Of a DNA stretch of 33,083 bases, positions 17,122 to 25,975 are shown piece by piece. The stretch is taken from NCBI GenBank assembly GCA_001657325.1, contig LWRO01000048.1, positions 1 through 33,083 of the forward strand, read 5' to 3'. The stretch's first letter is position 1. Every line of letters starts with the position of its first letter. Source of the stretch: Geitlerinema sp. BBD 1991-9 (GTDB taxonomy: Bacteria; Cyanobacteriota; Cyanobacteriia; Cyanobacteriales; Geitlerinemataceae). A program made the translations under genes and the position numbers. The notes under the pieces were generated by a model, which saw only the letters and a program-made list of their open reading frames with translations, made no database searches and was not told where the DNA came from.

Positions 17122-18849
17122 TTAATATTTCCGTTCTTGCGGTTCGAACATCGTCAGCGTCACCGGCATCGCGGCGATATCGATTCCGGCTGGCGAATAA
17201 TACGCCAAGGTATGGTTGAGGAAGTTCTCGTCGTCGCGAGTCGGATAGTCTTCGCGGAAGTGCGCCCCCCGACTTTCACGGCGGTTTAAAGCAGAGGTGA
17301 GAATCGTTTTCGCGACGACGACGAGGTGACTTAACTCTAAGGCTTCGACGAGTTCGGTATTCCACAACGTCCCGCTATCGTCGAGATAGACTTGCTGTAC
17401 CTGCTCCTCGATTTCGCGAAGTCGGACGAGTCCCTGTTGCATCAATTCTTCAGCGCGAAATACGCCACAGTGTTCGGTCATGCAATCTTGCAACGCTTGA
17501 CGGACTTCCTGAATTCGGTATTTCCCCGATCGATCGAGCAATTCTCGAACTTGCTGTTTCGCTTCTTCTAAATACTTCCCTTCGTCTACATCAGAGAACT
17601 TGCGTTTTTGCACATCTTGTGCTACTGAAGCACCTGTGATTTTTCCATACACGACACATTCGAGGAGTGAATTACTCCCCAAGCGGTTCGCCCCGTGAAC
17701 CGAGACGCAAGCACACTCTCCAGCGGCATAAAATCCTTCTACCAAGCCGTCTGCACTACTGCGAACCTGTCCGCGCGGATTGGTGGGAATTCCTCCCATG
17801 GAATAATGGGCTGTCGGACGCACGGGCATCGGCTCGTTCACCGCATCCACCCCCACTAATCGATGGGCTTCTTCCCAACAAAACGGAACCCGACTCATAA
17901 TTTTGTCCCGTCCCATGTGGCGTAAGTCAAGGTGTACGAAGGGGCCGCCCGCGCTTCCGTCAGAGCCAACGCCACGTCCCTGACGAATTTCCGTCGCGAT
18001 CGCCCGCGAGGTGATGTCCCGTGGCGCGAGTTCCATCTTACTCGGGGCATAGTTTTCCATGAATCGATCGCCGTTGGCGTTCCGCAGATACGCCCCTTCT
18101 CCGCGGACTGCCTCGGAAATCAGTACGCCAACCGGATAGAGTCCCGTCGGGTGAAACTGCACGAACTCCATATCTTCTAATGGAATCCCAGCCAACGCCG
18201 CCATCGCTAAGCCATCCCCCGTGGAGGCGAAGTCGTTCGAGGTGGTGTTGAAAACGCGGCCGTAACCCCCCGTGGCGAACATGACGGCTCTCGATCGAAC
18301 GACCTCGATGTGTCCGTCTTCGATGTGGTACATGACGAGACCTTTAGCTTCCCCGTCTTCGAGGATGGGGCGCATGACGTACCACTCATCGTAAATCGTC
18401 ACGCTGTAGCGGCGGAGGTTGTTGACCAGTTCGTGTAGGATGGCGTGTCCGGTTTTATCAGCGGCGTAACAGGTGCGGCGATAGGAATGTCCGCCGAAGG
18501 CACGTTGCGCGATGCGTCCGTCTTCGAGGCGCGAGAACAGCACCCCCATATGTTCGAGATCGATGACGACGTTGGGGGCTTCCTGCGTCAGCAAGGCCAC
18601 CGCATCTTGGTCGGCGAGATAGTCTGAGCCTTTCACGGTATCGAAAGCGTGGGCCTGCCAGTTGTCGTCAGAATCGACGTTTTTCAGCGTTGCTGCAATT
18701 CCCCCCTGGGCGGCGACGGAGTGCGATCGAATCGGATGCGTTTTTGCCACCACGGCAATGTCGAGCTTCGGGTCAGTTCGGGCAATTTCCACAGCAGCGC
18801 GACTTCCGGCGAGTCCGCCACCGACGATAATGACATCGTGTTGGAGCAT
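17122..18849 (-). CDS. sdhA: Succinate dehydrogenase/fumarate reductase flavoprotein subunit
   Basis: The 575-residue flavoprotein oxidises succinate and feeds electrons to the thylakoid/plasma membrane quinone pool. The ATG at 18849 puts the FAD-binding GGGLAGSRAAVE at residues 10-21. Upstream in-frame codons run through tandem heptamer repeats and are not coding. The motif RSHSVAAQGG (41-50) carries H43, the expected site of covalent FAD attachment. HPTGLYP, the EAVRGEGAYLRN active-site segment, HYSMGG and HGANRLGSNSL follow. No iron-sulfur subunit (sdhB) or classical anchor is adjacent, which is usual for cyanobacteria, where sdh genes are scattered. A small membrane protein gene lies upstream on the same strand. 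Confidence 0.93.
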   Translation of the reverse strand: MLQHDVIIVGGGLAGSRAAVEIARTDPKLDIAVVAKTHPIRSHSVAAQGGIAATLKNVDSDDNWQAHAFDTVKGSDYLADQDAVALLTQEAPNVVIDLEHMGVLFSRLEDGRIAQRAFGGHSYRRTCYAADKTGHAILHELVNNLRRYSVTIYDEWYVMRPILEDGEAKGLVMYHIEDGHIEVVRSRAVMFATGGYGRVFNTTSNDFASTGDGLAMAALAGIPLEDMEFVQFHPTGLYPVGVLISEAVRGEGAYLRNANGDRFMENYAPSKMELAPRDITSRAIATEIRQGRGVGSDGSAGGPFVHLDLRHMGRDKIMSRVPFCWEEAHRLVGVDAVNEPMPVRPTAHYSMGGIPTNPRGQVRSSADGLVEGFYAAGECACVSVHGANRLGSNSLLECVVYGKITGASVAQDVQKRKFSDVDEGKYLEEAKQQVRELLDRSGKYRIQEVRQALQDCMTEHCGVFRAEELMQQGLVRLREIEEQVQQVYLDDSGTLWNTELVEALELSHLVVVAKTILTSALNRRESRGAHFREDYPTRDDENFLNHTLAYYSPAGIDIAAMPVTLTMFEPQERKY

Positions 18850-18945
18850 GGTTCTTGTAAAGGGCGATCGGGAGATGGGGAGATGATGAGATGAGGAGGA
18901 ATTTGACGGTTTCCTCTCAGTTGGGGCTATTGTAGCGCCACTTTT

Positions 18946-18984
18946 ACAGTGAGCAGTGAGCAGTGAGCAGTGAGCAGTGAGCAG
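18946..18984. repeat. Heptamer tandem repeat (STRR type)
   Basis: Cagtgag/gcagtga units repeat about five times with a 7-bp period, then decay. Such short tandem heptamers are common in filamentous cyanobacterial intergenic DNA. It lies about 100 bp upstream of the sdhA start. Confidence 0.85.
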
Positions 18985-19076
18985 GGAACAGTGAAGACAG
19001 TTTTCAGTGGGTTCTCCGAACCGCCTCACCTCTGATTCCCCCAACACCTCATCCCTCCATCTCCTCATCTCCTCCT

Positions 19077-19391
19077 TCACCCAGCGGCTCGAGCGGGGTT
19101 TTGACTCGCTGGACGATTCGGTCGAGCTTTGGCTTTTTCTTGGGCAGGATCGACGGCGTTGACTTCAATATGATTGAGCAGTGTCGTGACGAAGGCGAAT
19201 AGCAAGAACGGTAACGACAGAACGACGATGAGTCCTACCGTCAGGAGGGCGTATACCTGCCGTTCGGTACTCCACAACGCCAGTGCCGATGCCAAACTCA
19301 GAAAAATAACAATCAGCCAAACAATAATTTGTCCGTAAATGTCTCCAAAGGTGAGCGTGCAATTAATCCGATAGTTATCTAGCTTTTCCAT
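19077..19391 (-). CDS. Two-helix membrane protein, unknown function
   Basis: The 104-residue protein has two strong hydrophobic segments (about 21-41 and 46-72). The N-terminus is short and polar and the C-terminal tail is basic and proline/alanine-rich (about 80-104), so both ends are probably on the same side. I recognise no named family. It lies on the sdhA strand, 227 bp upstream, with heptamer repeats in between. Cotranscription with sdhA is possible but not shown. It could be a membrane partner of SdhA or unrelated. Confidence 0.7.
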   Translation of the reverse strand: MEKLDNYRINCTLTFGDIYGQIIVWLIVIFLSLASALALWSTERQVYALLTVGLIVVLSLPFLLFAFVTTLLNHIEVNAVDPAQEKAKARPNRPASQNPARAAG

Positions 19392-19515
19392 AAGACAGTA
19401 TGACCGCGTGTCGTAGTTGTTTCTAAGTTAAATAGATTTTCTCGATTTGCGAGGTTTCTTTAATATTTTTAAAATGCTCGATCGAGCGTTTTAGACCAAT
19501 AACTCGCAAAAACAA

Positions 19516-19582
19516 CGGCGAATCGACATTTCGACTCGCCGCTGCTTCAAATAACGTTACAAATGAGTGAAGGTAACGTTAC
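19516..19582 (-). terminator. tpiA 3' hairpin pair with intrinsic terminator
   Basis: Read on the minus strand, gtaacgttac (19573-19582) pairs with the second copy (19551-19560) around a 12-nt loop. A second stem follows, cggcga (19536-19541) with tcgccg (19516-19521), and then a T-rich run (19508-19515). The second stem plus T-run is a convincing intrinsic terminator for tpiA. Confidence 0.65.
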
Positions 19583-19657
19583 AGATCGAAACAAGTTTTA
19601 ACTTCTTGAGACACGCTCCTTACTGGAGAGAGCAGAAGATCCTCGATCGATCGTCAA

Positions 19658-20386
19658 CTAAGCTTTATAGTTGACAATTCGTGCGAAGCTATCCGGTTCC
19701 AGGCTGGCTCCCCCAACGAGAGCGCCGTCAATTTCCGACTGTGCCATAATTTCATCGATGTTCCCCGGTTTCACGGAACCACCGTATTGAATCGGAACGT
19801 TGGGATTGGTGAGTTTAGAGCGAATCAAGCCGATGACGCGATTGGCTTCTGTCGCCTCGCAGGTGTCGCCCGTTCCGATCGCCCAGATGGGTTCGTAAGC
19901 AATAATGAGATTGTTCTGATCGACACCGACCAAATCTTTTTCCAGTTGAGAGAAGATGTGCGCTTCCGTTTCACCAGCATCTCGTTGCGCCTTGGTTTCA
20001 CCGACACACAAAATTGGGGTCAGTCCGTGAGCTTGTGCGGCTTTCAGTCGTCGGTTCACCGTTTCGTCGGTTTCGCCGAAGTACTCGCGGCGTTCGCTAT
20101 GTCCGACAACGACGTAATCCACGCCGATTTCCGTCAACATCGGAGCCGACACTTCCCCAGTGAACGCGCCGTTTTCTTCCCAGTGGACGTTTTGAGCGCC
20201 GAGCCGCACCCGTCCCCCGTGCAAGCTTTTCGACAGCGTCCCCAGCGCAGTGTAGGGAACGCACAAGATCGCGTCTCGATCGTCGGGGGTGTTTTCGAGT
20301 TGCGGTAAGAACCCCTTTAAAAACTCCAGGGCTTCAGCCTGGGTTTTGTGCATTTTCCAGTTACCAGCCAGGACAATTTTCCGCAC
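19658..20386 (-). CDS. tpiA: Triosephosphate isomerase
   Basis: TpiA interconverts dihydroxyacetone phosphate and glyceraldehyde-3-phosphate in glycolysis and the Calvin cycle. The GTG at 20386 gives 242 residues beginning [13 protein letters not shown], as in other cyanobacterial TpiA proteins. The catalytic residues are N9/K11, H96 (GHSERR) and E165 ([11 protein letters not shown]), and the phosphate loop YGGSVKP is intact. A TTG at 20395 has a better-placed GGAG (7 nt) and would add three residues, and a GTG at 20413 adds nine, so the exact start is uncertain. It is transcribed separately from the patatin gene upstream and ends in a two-hairpin terminator. Confidence 0.95.
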   Translation of the reverse strand: MRKIVLAGNWKMHKTQAEALEFLKGFLPQLENTPDDRDAILCVPYTALGTLSKSLHGGRVRLGAQNVHWEENGAFTGEVSAPMLTEIGVDYVVVGHSERREYFGETDETVNRRLKAAQAHGLTPILCVGETKAQRDAGETEAHIFSQLEKDLVGVDQNNLIIAYEPIWAIGTGDTCEATEANRVIGLIRSKLTNPNVPIQYGGSVKPGNIDEIMAQSEIDGALVGGASLEPDSFARIVNYKA

Positions 20387-20582
20387 GGGTGACAATGATA
20401 TTCTCCACGACACGACAAAGCATCCTTTAGTTTATGACGTTTTGGGCGTGTTTGCGTAAGTGTGGCATTCGATCGAGCTGTTTGCAGGGATCGATCGGTT
20501 GTCAGTGGGAGAGATACAGATGAGAACGCGATGCAGACTTCCTCGTCTGTGGGGGTAACTTTCGATAAAATCGCCGATTCCA

Positions 20583-21755
20583 TTAAGAATCTGGATGTAA
20601 AAATCCCGAAAAATCGTCAGGTTGGACTTGTTCGCGGGCGATCGCAGCACCGATTTCGAGTAATGCTGGCATTTCACCGACTGCATCCATCGGCGCAACC
20701 GCGTCGGGATCGATATGAGACAAACCCAACTCCCGAAATCGCTTATCTGTAAACTCGGTGGTATAGCGTTTATAGGTGAGTAAATTCGATAGACGAGAAA
20801 TGACCTCACCTACATTGATATCTTCTGGTATTCCATCAGATGCGAGATCTTGTAAGTCCTGAAATTGTGGAACCGATATCGCTTGGAGTTCTTCGCGAAT
20901 TTGGGCTTGTTTTTCTGGCGGCGTATGAGCAATTAAGCTCATAATAAAGTTCTGTTGGGCGTTTGCATCTTCCATTAAAGTACTAACAGCGTAAACAGCC
21001 CAATCGATCGCGGTATATTTTTTGGCCTTGCCCACAGGAATTTTGCCGAGACGAAATCCCGTCCCAACCGATACTAAAAGAATATTATCTTTTCCGGTTT
21101 CCCAGCCAATACCGTACTCTTTTTTAGTGGCTTCCAAAAAAAGTTGAAAAGATGGGTTGTTGAACATACTCACGCCACCATCGACGAATTCATAGTCCTG
21201 TTCGCCAATATCAAAGCGGTGAGGAGAGAAAAACGTCGGTGCAGCAGTGCTGGCACGAATCAAATGCCACAGTAGAATATTTTGATTGACTTCATAAAAT
21301 TTATTGTCAGGAGAATTTACAAAAAACCAGTTATTGGAAGTCGTCACGTTTTTGGCAACAACGAGAAGTAGCGACTTGAGTCGATCGGAACCGAGGGGGA
21401 GCGTGCCAAATATATCTTTTAAGTTGCGTTCGAGCGGTTTTGCACTGTACTTCGCCCACAAACGAGCCAGCAACCAGTTTTTCGTAAAGATTTCGCGGCC
21501 TCGATCGAGATACAAACTCAGCAGTTCGCTGACTTTCATCCCTCGCGCCAATCCTGCTGCAATAATCGATCCCGTACTCGTCCCGCCGATAAAATCGAAA
21601 TAGTCTCCCAAACAATTCCAAGGGGTATCGGGGGAATTACAAAGAATTTCCTCAATTCTCAATAATACTTTTGCAGCGATAATTCCACGAATTCCACCAC
21701 CATCGATCGAAAGCAAACGTTTGGGGCGATCGCTGTTGTTTGGATACAATGCCAT
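20583..21755 (-). CDS. Patatin-like phospholipase
   Basis: The 390-residue patatin-family acyl hydrolase has the oxyanion motif DGGGIRG (18-24), the nucleophile elbow GTSTG (58-62, S60) and the catalytic DGG (192-194, D192). It therefore has a complete Ser-Asp dyad and should cleave phospholipid or galactolipid acyl chains. There is no signal peptide, so it acts in the cytoplasm or on the inner membrane face. Patatin lipases also serve as effectors in CBASS anti-phage systems. However, no nucleotide cyclase or CBASS accessory gene is next to it, so a housekeeping lipid-turnover role is more likely. The C-terminal 100 residues are helical and unassigned. Confidence 0.88.
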   Translation of the reverse strand: MALYPNNSDRPKRLLSIDGGGIRGIIAAKVLLRIEEILCNSPDTPWNCLGDYFDFIGGTSTGSIIAAGLARGMKVSELLSLYLDRGREIFTKNWLLARLWAKYSAKPLERNLKDIFGTLPLGSDRLKSLLLVVAKNVTTSNNWFFVNSPDNKFYEVNQNILLWHLIRASTAAPTFFSPHRFDIGEQDYEFVDGGVSMFNNPSFQLFLEATKKEYGIGWETGKDNILLVSVGTGFRLGKIPVGKAKKYTAIDWAVYAVSTLMEDANAQQNFIMSLIAHTPPEKQAQIREELQAISVPQFQDLQDLASDGIPEDINVGEVISRLSNLLTYKRYTTEFTDKRFRELGLSHIDPDAVAPMDAVGEMPALLEIGAAIAREQVQPDDFSGFLHPDS

Positions 21756-21911
21756 AAGACCCTCACTGTTGCGAGTTACGGTTTACGATTTACAATTCGG
21801 CAATTGAGAGATTTACGATTTACGGTTGGGAATAGAAGCTCGCGAGTCAGATCGCTTCGATCTTAGCCTGGAGACTTCAAATTCTTAGAAATCTTTACGT
21901 GTTGTTACGGA

Positions 21912-23576
21912 TTACTTCACTAAAAGCGGAGCGGACTCTAAAAGTATTTTTGTATATGAATGTTGGGGATTGGAGAAAATTTCCCGTGTTGCACCGATCT
22001 CAACGATTTGTCCGGCGTTCATCACGGCAATTCGATCGCATAAGAATCGCGCCACCCAGAGATCGTGTGTAATAAATAAGTAGGTGAGATCGAACTCGTC
22101 TTTGAGTTGCAACATCAGTTCTAAGACCTGCGCCTGAACGTTGGCATCGAGCATACTGACGGGTTCGTCGCACACGAGCAGTTGCGGACGGGTAATTAAG
22201 GCGCGGGCGATGGCGACACGCTGCTGCTGGCCACCCGAAAGCTCGCGAGAGTAACGTCGGGCGAAATCTCGAGGGGGGGTGAGTCCGACTCGATCGAGCA
22301 TTTCTAAAACCTGCGCTTTCGCCTCGGAAGGTGTAGCGAGACGATGAACGAACAGGGGATCGGCGATGCTGTCCCCCACGGTCATCATGGGATTTAAGCA
22401 TGCATTGGGATCTTGAAACACCATTTGCATCTGTCGTCGCTGCTGGCGCAAGGTTTTTGAAGAGAGTTGCGTCAGATCGCGTCCGAGAAACTCAACTGTT
22501 CCCCCTGTGGGTTTCACCAATTGCAGGATGGTGCGCGAGAGAGTGGATTTCCCGCATCCTGACTCGCCGACGAGTCCCAAAATTTCGCCTTGGTACAGTT
22601 CTAAAGTCACGCCATCTACGGCTTTGATAGTGAAATCTTGCGATCGAGAAAACAGTCGATCGAGTAAGTTGCGCTCGATGGTGTAGTGTTGCTGGAGATT
22701 GCGGACTCGGAGAATAGGCGATCGATCCCGGCGTGTCTCGGTTGCGGGTTCGGAGGCGGTAATGGGTTCTTCGTTGAGGGTTTGAACGTGTAAGGCGGCG
22801 TTGAGGAGGGATTTCGTGTAAGGATGCTGCGGTTTGTAGAGTACGTCGTGGGTATGACCCGTTTCAACGATTTTTCCTCGGTTCATCACGGCGATTCGAT
22901 CGCAGTATTCCCCCACCATGGCTAAGTCGTGGGAAATCAGCAACAACGCTAAATCCCGTTCCGCACACAGCCGCGTCAGTTCGTCGAGAATTTGGGCGGA
23001 AACTGTAACATCTAGGCTTGTGGTGGGTTCGTCGGCGACGATGAGTTGGGGATCGAGGAGTAACGCCAAGGCGATGGCGACTCGTTGGCGCATTCCACCG
23101 CTGAATTCGTGAGGGTATTGCGACCAACGATTGGCGGGAATTTTGACCGCTTCGAGGGTTTCTAACGCTCGGGTTTTGGCTTGCTTGAAGCTCAGTTGGG
23201 GACGGTGCGATCGAAGGGTTTCGACGCAGTGATCGCCAATCGTCATCAGGGGATCGAGGCGCGTCATGGGATCTTGAAACACCAACGCCACGGCTTCCCC
23301 GCGAAATTTCCGCAGTCGATCGTCGTTGAAGTCGAACACGGACTCGCCGCGAAATCGAATCTGTCCTTCGATGCAGCTTCCGTCCGGTAACAAACGCATC
23401 GCACCCCGTCCGATGGTGGATTTTCCGCAGCCAGATTCGCCGACGAGTCCGAGTTTTTCGCCGGGAGATAGCGTGAAAGAAACGCCGTTCACTGCCCATT
23501 GGGGATCGCCGCCTTCACTCGGAAGTGGGTAGGCGATGCGGAGATTTTCGATGCAGAGAATCGGCTCTAAGTTCAT
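21912..23576 (-). CDS. Fused double ATP-binding protein of an oligopeptide-type ABC transporter
   Basis: The 554-residue protein is a tandem fusion of DppD- and DppF-like ATPases. The N half has Walker A GESGCGKS (46-53), signature SGGMRQR (159-165) and Walker B with ADEP (181-184). The C half has Walker A at 337-344, signature LSGGQQQR (446-453) and CDEP (469-472). Each half ends in the HPYTK-type oligopeptide-transporter C-terminal motif. It should energise uptake of peptides, nickel or glutathione-like solutes. No permease or binding-protein gene is in the window, so partners are encoded elsewhere. Both halves look catalytically intact. Confidence 0.93.
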   Translation of the reverse strand: MNLEPILCIENLRIAYPLPSEGGDPQWAVNGVSFTLSPGEKLGLVGESGCGKSTIGRGAMRLLPDGSCIEGQIRFRGESVFDFNDDRLRKFRGEAVALVFQDPMTRLDPLMTIGDHCVETLRSHRPQLSFKQAKTRALETLEAVKIPANRWSQYPHEFSGGMRQRVAIALALLLDPQLIVADEPTTSLDVTVSAQILDELTRLCAERDLALLLISHDLAMVGEYCDRIAVMNRGKIVETGHTHDVLYKPQHPYTKSLLNAALHVQTLNEEPITASEPATETRRDRSPILRVRNLQQHYTIERNLLDRLFSRSQDFTIKAVDGVTLELYQGEILGLVGESGCGKSTLSRTILQLVKPTGGTVEFLGRDLTQLSSKTLRQQRRQMQMVFQDPNACLNPMMTVGDSIADPLFVHRLATPSEAKAQVLEMLDRVGLTPPRDFARRYSRELSGGQQQRVAIARALITRPQLLVCDEPVSMLDANVQAQVLELMLQLKDEFDLTYLFITHDLWVARFLCDRIAVMNAGQIVEIGATREIFSNPQHSYTKILLESAPLLVK

Positions 23577-23653
23577 GATGAGGAGGTAAGGGGGTGAGCA
23601 GATTATAGGGATGAATTGACACTCCTACGAATTCTATTCGTGGGATTCTTGGC

Positions 23654-23791
23654 TTATCCACACAACTTATCAGCATAGACTCTCGCCAGCTCGCCGAACG
23701 TCCGAACGTCCAACTGATAGAGGTTGTCGTGTCCCCAAGTGTGAATTCCCGTCTGCCCGACGGTACTCAGTCCTTTTCTCAAAATGATTAA
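23654..23791 (-). pseudogene. TnpB C-terminal tail relic
   Basis: About 45 residues (LIILRKGLSTVGQTGIHTWG onward) read as the far C-terminus of an IS605 OrfB/TnpB protein, with its own stop. Nothing upstream matches the rest of TnpB. It is a scar of a second TnpB-type element between the ABC gene and the aminotransferase. Confidence 0.7.
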
Positions 23792-23822
23792 GGTTAGCGA
23801 CTCTTGTAAAAGAGTCGCTGCT

Positions 23823-24629
23823 CTAAAGATCGCCTTCGAGTAGAGATCGAAGAACGTCGAGACTTGGATGAGTGGGGTCAAAACTCAGCGATGTGTCGTC
23901 GCTCGATCGAATCACCGTCCGAATCGGTACGATCTCTACCACACAGTTGGTATACGCCAAAGCCTTGAATTTCGATACGATCGAGGACGGCCAAGAACGT
24001 TGAACGATATTGATGTTGCGATCGATGGCTCGATCGAGGATTTCTTCTCGTACCAATCCCGGTAAAATTCCCACATCTAACGGGGGAGTCCACCACTGAC
24101 CCTCGCACCATCCCCAAAGATTTCCCGTACTGCTTTCGAGCCAACATCCCTCAGCATCCGTGAGAATGGCTTCCTGTGCGTTGCGTTTGTTCGCTTGCTG
24201 CAATGCCAGCCAAGCCGGGAGATAATTTCCAGTTTTGTTACCGGGAATCGCACGGCGAAATTGTGGTTCGTCTGCAACCCAGGCCGCAATTCCATGTTGT
24301 TGTCGTTGTGTTAATTCAGCGGGAATCGATCGACCCGTTATCAACTCCCGTCCATCGGGGAATAGTGTAACTCGCAAAACTGGATGGTGTGCAGCTAGTT
24401 GTTGCGCCTCCTCACGCAGGCGTTCCCAGTCTGGCGACGGCCAGTCAAACGCCGTCACCGCCTCCTGTAGTCGTCGCAGATGTCGCAGCCAGATCGATCG
24501 AGGATGTTCGATCGACTGCTGATAAACCCGCAATGTTGTAAACACTGTCGCGCCATACAACAATCCCGGTTCGGTGACATCGAGTTGTACTGTTGTTGAA
24601 TCGCAAAGTTTTCCGTCGTACCAATACAT
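23823..24629 (-). CDS. Class IV aminotransferase / aminodeoxychorismate lyase-like
   Basis: The 268-residue fold-type IV PLP enzyme has the lysine Schiff-base site K132 in GNKTGNYL. The E-STGNLW segment (about 165-171) and the GILPGLVREEIL helix that lines the phosphate pocket follow. Length and the KTGNY motif fit the 4-amino-4-deoxychorismate lyase (PabC) / branched-chain aminotransferase group. In cyanobacteria such single proteins are usually taken as the ADC lyase of folate synthesis. Which substrate applies cannot be told by eye, so I give no symbol. Its 5' side is flanked by heptamer repeats starting 6 bp from the start codon. Confidence 0.85.
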   Translation of the reverse strand: MYWYDGKLCDSTTVQLDVTEPGLLYGATVFTTLRVYQQSIEHPRSIWLRHLRRLQEAVTAFDWPSPDWERLREEAQQLAAHHPVLRVTLFPDGRELITGRSIPAELTQRQQHGIAAWVADEPQFRRAIPGNKTGNYLPAWLALQQANKRNAQEAILTDAEGCWLESSTGNLWGWCEGQWWTPPLDVGILPGLVREEILDRAIDRNINIVQRSWPSSIVSKFKALAYTNCVVEIVPIRTVIRSSDDTSLSFDPTHPSLDVLRSLLEGDL

Positions 24630-24634
24630 TTTTT

Positions 24635-24684
24635 ACAGTGAACGGTGAACGGTGAACGGTGAACAGTGAACGGTGAATGGTGAG
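24635..24684. repeat. Heptamer tandem repeat (gtgaacg units)
   Basis: About seven 7-bp units of the form cagtgaa/cggtgaa begin directly after TTTTTA. The array is related to that at 18946. Confidence 0.85.
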
Positions 24685-24720
24685 GACAAATTGTCAGTTA
24701 TTCGTGAGGCGGTGAAACGA

Positions 24721-24770
24721 TCCACTATCCACTATCCACTGCTCACTGCTCACTGCTCACTGCTCACTGT
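24721..24770. repeat. Heptamer tandem repeat, inverted orientation
   Basis: Seven-bp units (atccact, then gctcact four times) end in GTAAAAA. This is the reverse complement of the TTTTTACAGTGAGC start of the other arrays, so the two arrays face each other within 140 bp. Confidence 0.85.
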
Positions 24771-24806
24771 AAAAACGGCCGCCTGGAAAGTCACTCCAGA
24801 CGGCCG
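24771..24806 (-). terminator. psbO intrinsic terminator
   Basis: On the minus strand a 12-bp stem (24795-24806 with 24776-24787, one G-T wobble) has a 7-nt loop and is followed by five Ts. It lies 35 bp after the psbO stop codon and is a textbook strong terminator, as expected for a highly expressed gene. Confidence 0.85.
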
Positions 24807-24841
24807 AATATTAGGTAAATCCAAAAGGAATGCGGAGAAAC

Positions 24842-25675
24842 TTACGCAGCAGGTTCGATGCGACCGTAGAAGAGACCGCGAATTTTAACCTCTACGGGTT
24901 CTTTCGCACCTAAATCTGTATCAGAAGGTTGAAGTGCTTCAAAAATCCCAGCGACTTCACCTGTTTCACTGTTCACTTTCGACACTTGAAACTCAATTTC
25001 ACCGTCTAAAACGGGGGTGCGTTTGACGTTTTCAAAGACAATTTCTTCCTTGTCAGCAGCAGCGGGAAGTGCCACGGCATTATCATAACCCGTTGCTTGA
25101 CCGCGCGCTTTCGGGTCGAGGAAGGTCGCACCACGATAAGACGGGACTCTATAACTGCCTTTTAAATCAGTGGATGTGCTAATTCCAGTTTGCCCAGAGG
25201 CGGTCTGTGCGACTAAGCTCTTAATCGTAAAGAGCATGGGGACTTGTTCGCCACCCGGAAGCTGAACGGTAATGGCTTGGAAGTCCATTCCATACTGTTC
25301 TTGGAACGTCAAAATACCATCAGCGCCGAGCTTCAGATCTCCCGTCACCTGGTCGAGAGACGAGGTATAACGAGTTAACGGTTTAGCACCGATAAATTTA
25401 GCTTCCTGACGTTTGCTGGTGGGTTCTTCTTTCACGAAATAGCTGGTGGGTTCCAAGCACAACTCCGTGAGAAGGTAAGGCTGTCCGCTTTCGAGGGCAA
25501 AAGATCCGCGTGCAGTTTCCGGAAGCTGGGGGCAACTGTTGGCTAGTCCGGTGTTTCTTATCTGGTCGTAGGTGTAGGACTGGTCGCTCAGCAAGCTGAC
25601 AGGTTCTTCACTGCAAGCAGTCAGGAACCCAACGCACATTGCGACGAGTACGGCAATTAACGCACGATATCTCAT
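24842..25675 (-). CDS. psbO: Photosystem II manganese-stabilising polypeptide PsbO
   Basis: PsbO is the 33-kDa extrinsic protein that stabilises the Mn4CaO5 oxygen-evolving cluster on the lumenal side of photosystem II. The 277-residue precursor has a signal peptide ending in LTAC with lipobox C21, so it is probably a thylakoid-lumen lipoprotein. The mature protein has the YDQIRNTGLAN segment, the conserved disulfide pair C48 and C73, and the GSYRVPSYRG and KGLFYGR-like beta-barrel motifs (here IRGLFYGR). It is full length. Promoter and terminator are both recognisable, marking a monocistronic, strongly expressed gene. Confidence 0.97.
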   Translation of the reverse strand: MRYRALIAVLVAMCVGFLTACSEEPVSLLSDQSYTYDQIRNTGLANSCPQLPETARGSFALESGQPYLLTELCLEPTSYFVKEEPTSKRQEAKFIGAKPLTRYTSSLDQVTGDLKLGADGILTFQEQYGMDFQAITVQLPGGEQVPMLFTIKSLVAQTASGQTGISTSTDLKGSYRVPSYRGATFLDPKARGQATGYDNAVALPAAADKEEIVFENVKRTPVLDGEIEFQVSKVNSETGEVAGIFEALQPSDTDLGAKEPVEVKIRGLFYGRIEPAA

Positions 25676-25689
25676 GGCTATTCTTATTC

Positions 25690-25718
25690 TCTATATAAAT
25701 CCCGACCGGGTTCGTCAA
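25690..25718 (-). promoter_or_regulatory. psbO promoter
   Basis: Read on the minus strand, TTGACG (25713-25718) and TATAGA (25690-25695) are separated by 17 bp. This predicts a start near 25683 and a leader of only about 8-10 nt before the ATG. No Shine-Dalgarno sequence fits in that leader. Confidence 0.65.
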
Positions 25719-25733
25719 TCTGGCACAATTCGA

Positions 25734-25838
25734 GGTGGGAACGCCCCACCGTCATGAGAATACCGCAGACCCGCTCCATTTGGAAAACCTCGATCTGAGT
25801 TGGCGGGGATCGGCAGACGGTGGCTGCGAGATTCTCAT
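25734..25838. repeat. Overlapping inverted repeats upstream of psbO
   Basis: Three pairings compete or interlock. GGTGGG (25734-25739) pairs with CCCACC (25745-25750). CCACCGTC (25746-25753) pairs with GACGGTGG (25816-25823). ATGAGAAT (25754-25761) pairs with ATTCTCAT (25831-25838). The last two interlock as a pseudoknot. They lie just upstream of the psbO promoter and downstream of the small membrane-protein gene. Confidence 0.5.
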
Positions 25839-25975
25839 AATTTTAGCAAAACCTTACCATTGATTGGCTCGATCGAGAGATTTGAAAGCTCGTACCGCTT
25901 CAAATTCCTAATGTATGTAATGAATTATTACGAATTAATATTTTAGGAGCAAAATCTGCTAAGCAAACTCGAGCT

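Noticed and set aside
18850-19080. N-terminal extension of sdhA
   Set aside because: The extra 77 codons translate heptamer repeats (SLLTAHC units) and lie before the conserved FAD-binding start; the ATG at 18849 is the better start.
19551-19582. Two GTAACGTTAC palindromes as a transcription-factor operator
   Set aside because: They lie in the 3' untranslated region of tpiA, before its terminator, and can pair with each other as an RNA hairpin. A regulatory site is possible but unsupported.
20583-21755. Patatin lipase as a CBASS defence effector
   Set aside because: No nucleotidyltransferase, HORMA/TRIP13 or E1/E2-type gene is adjacent; neighbours are tpiA and an ABC ATPase.
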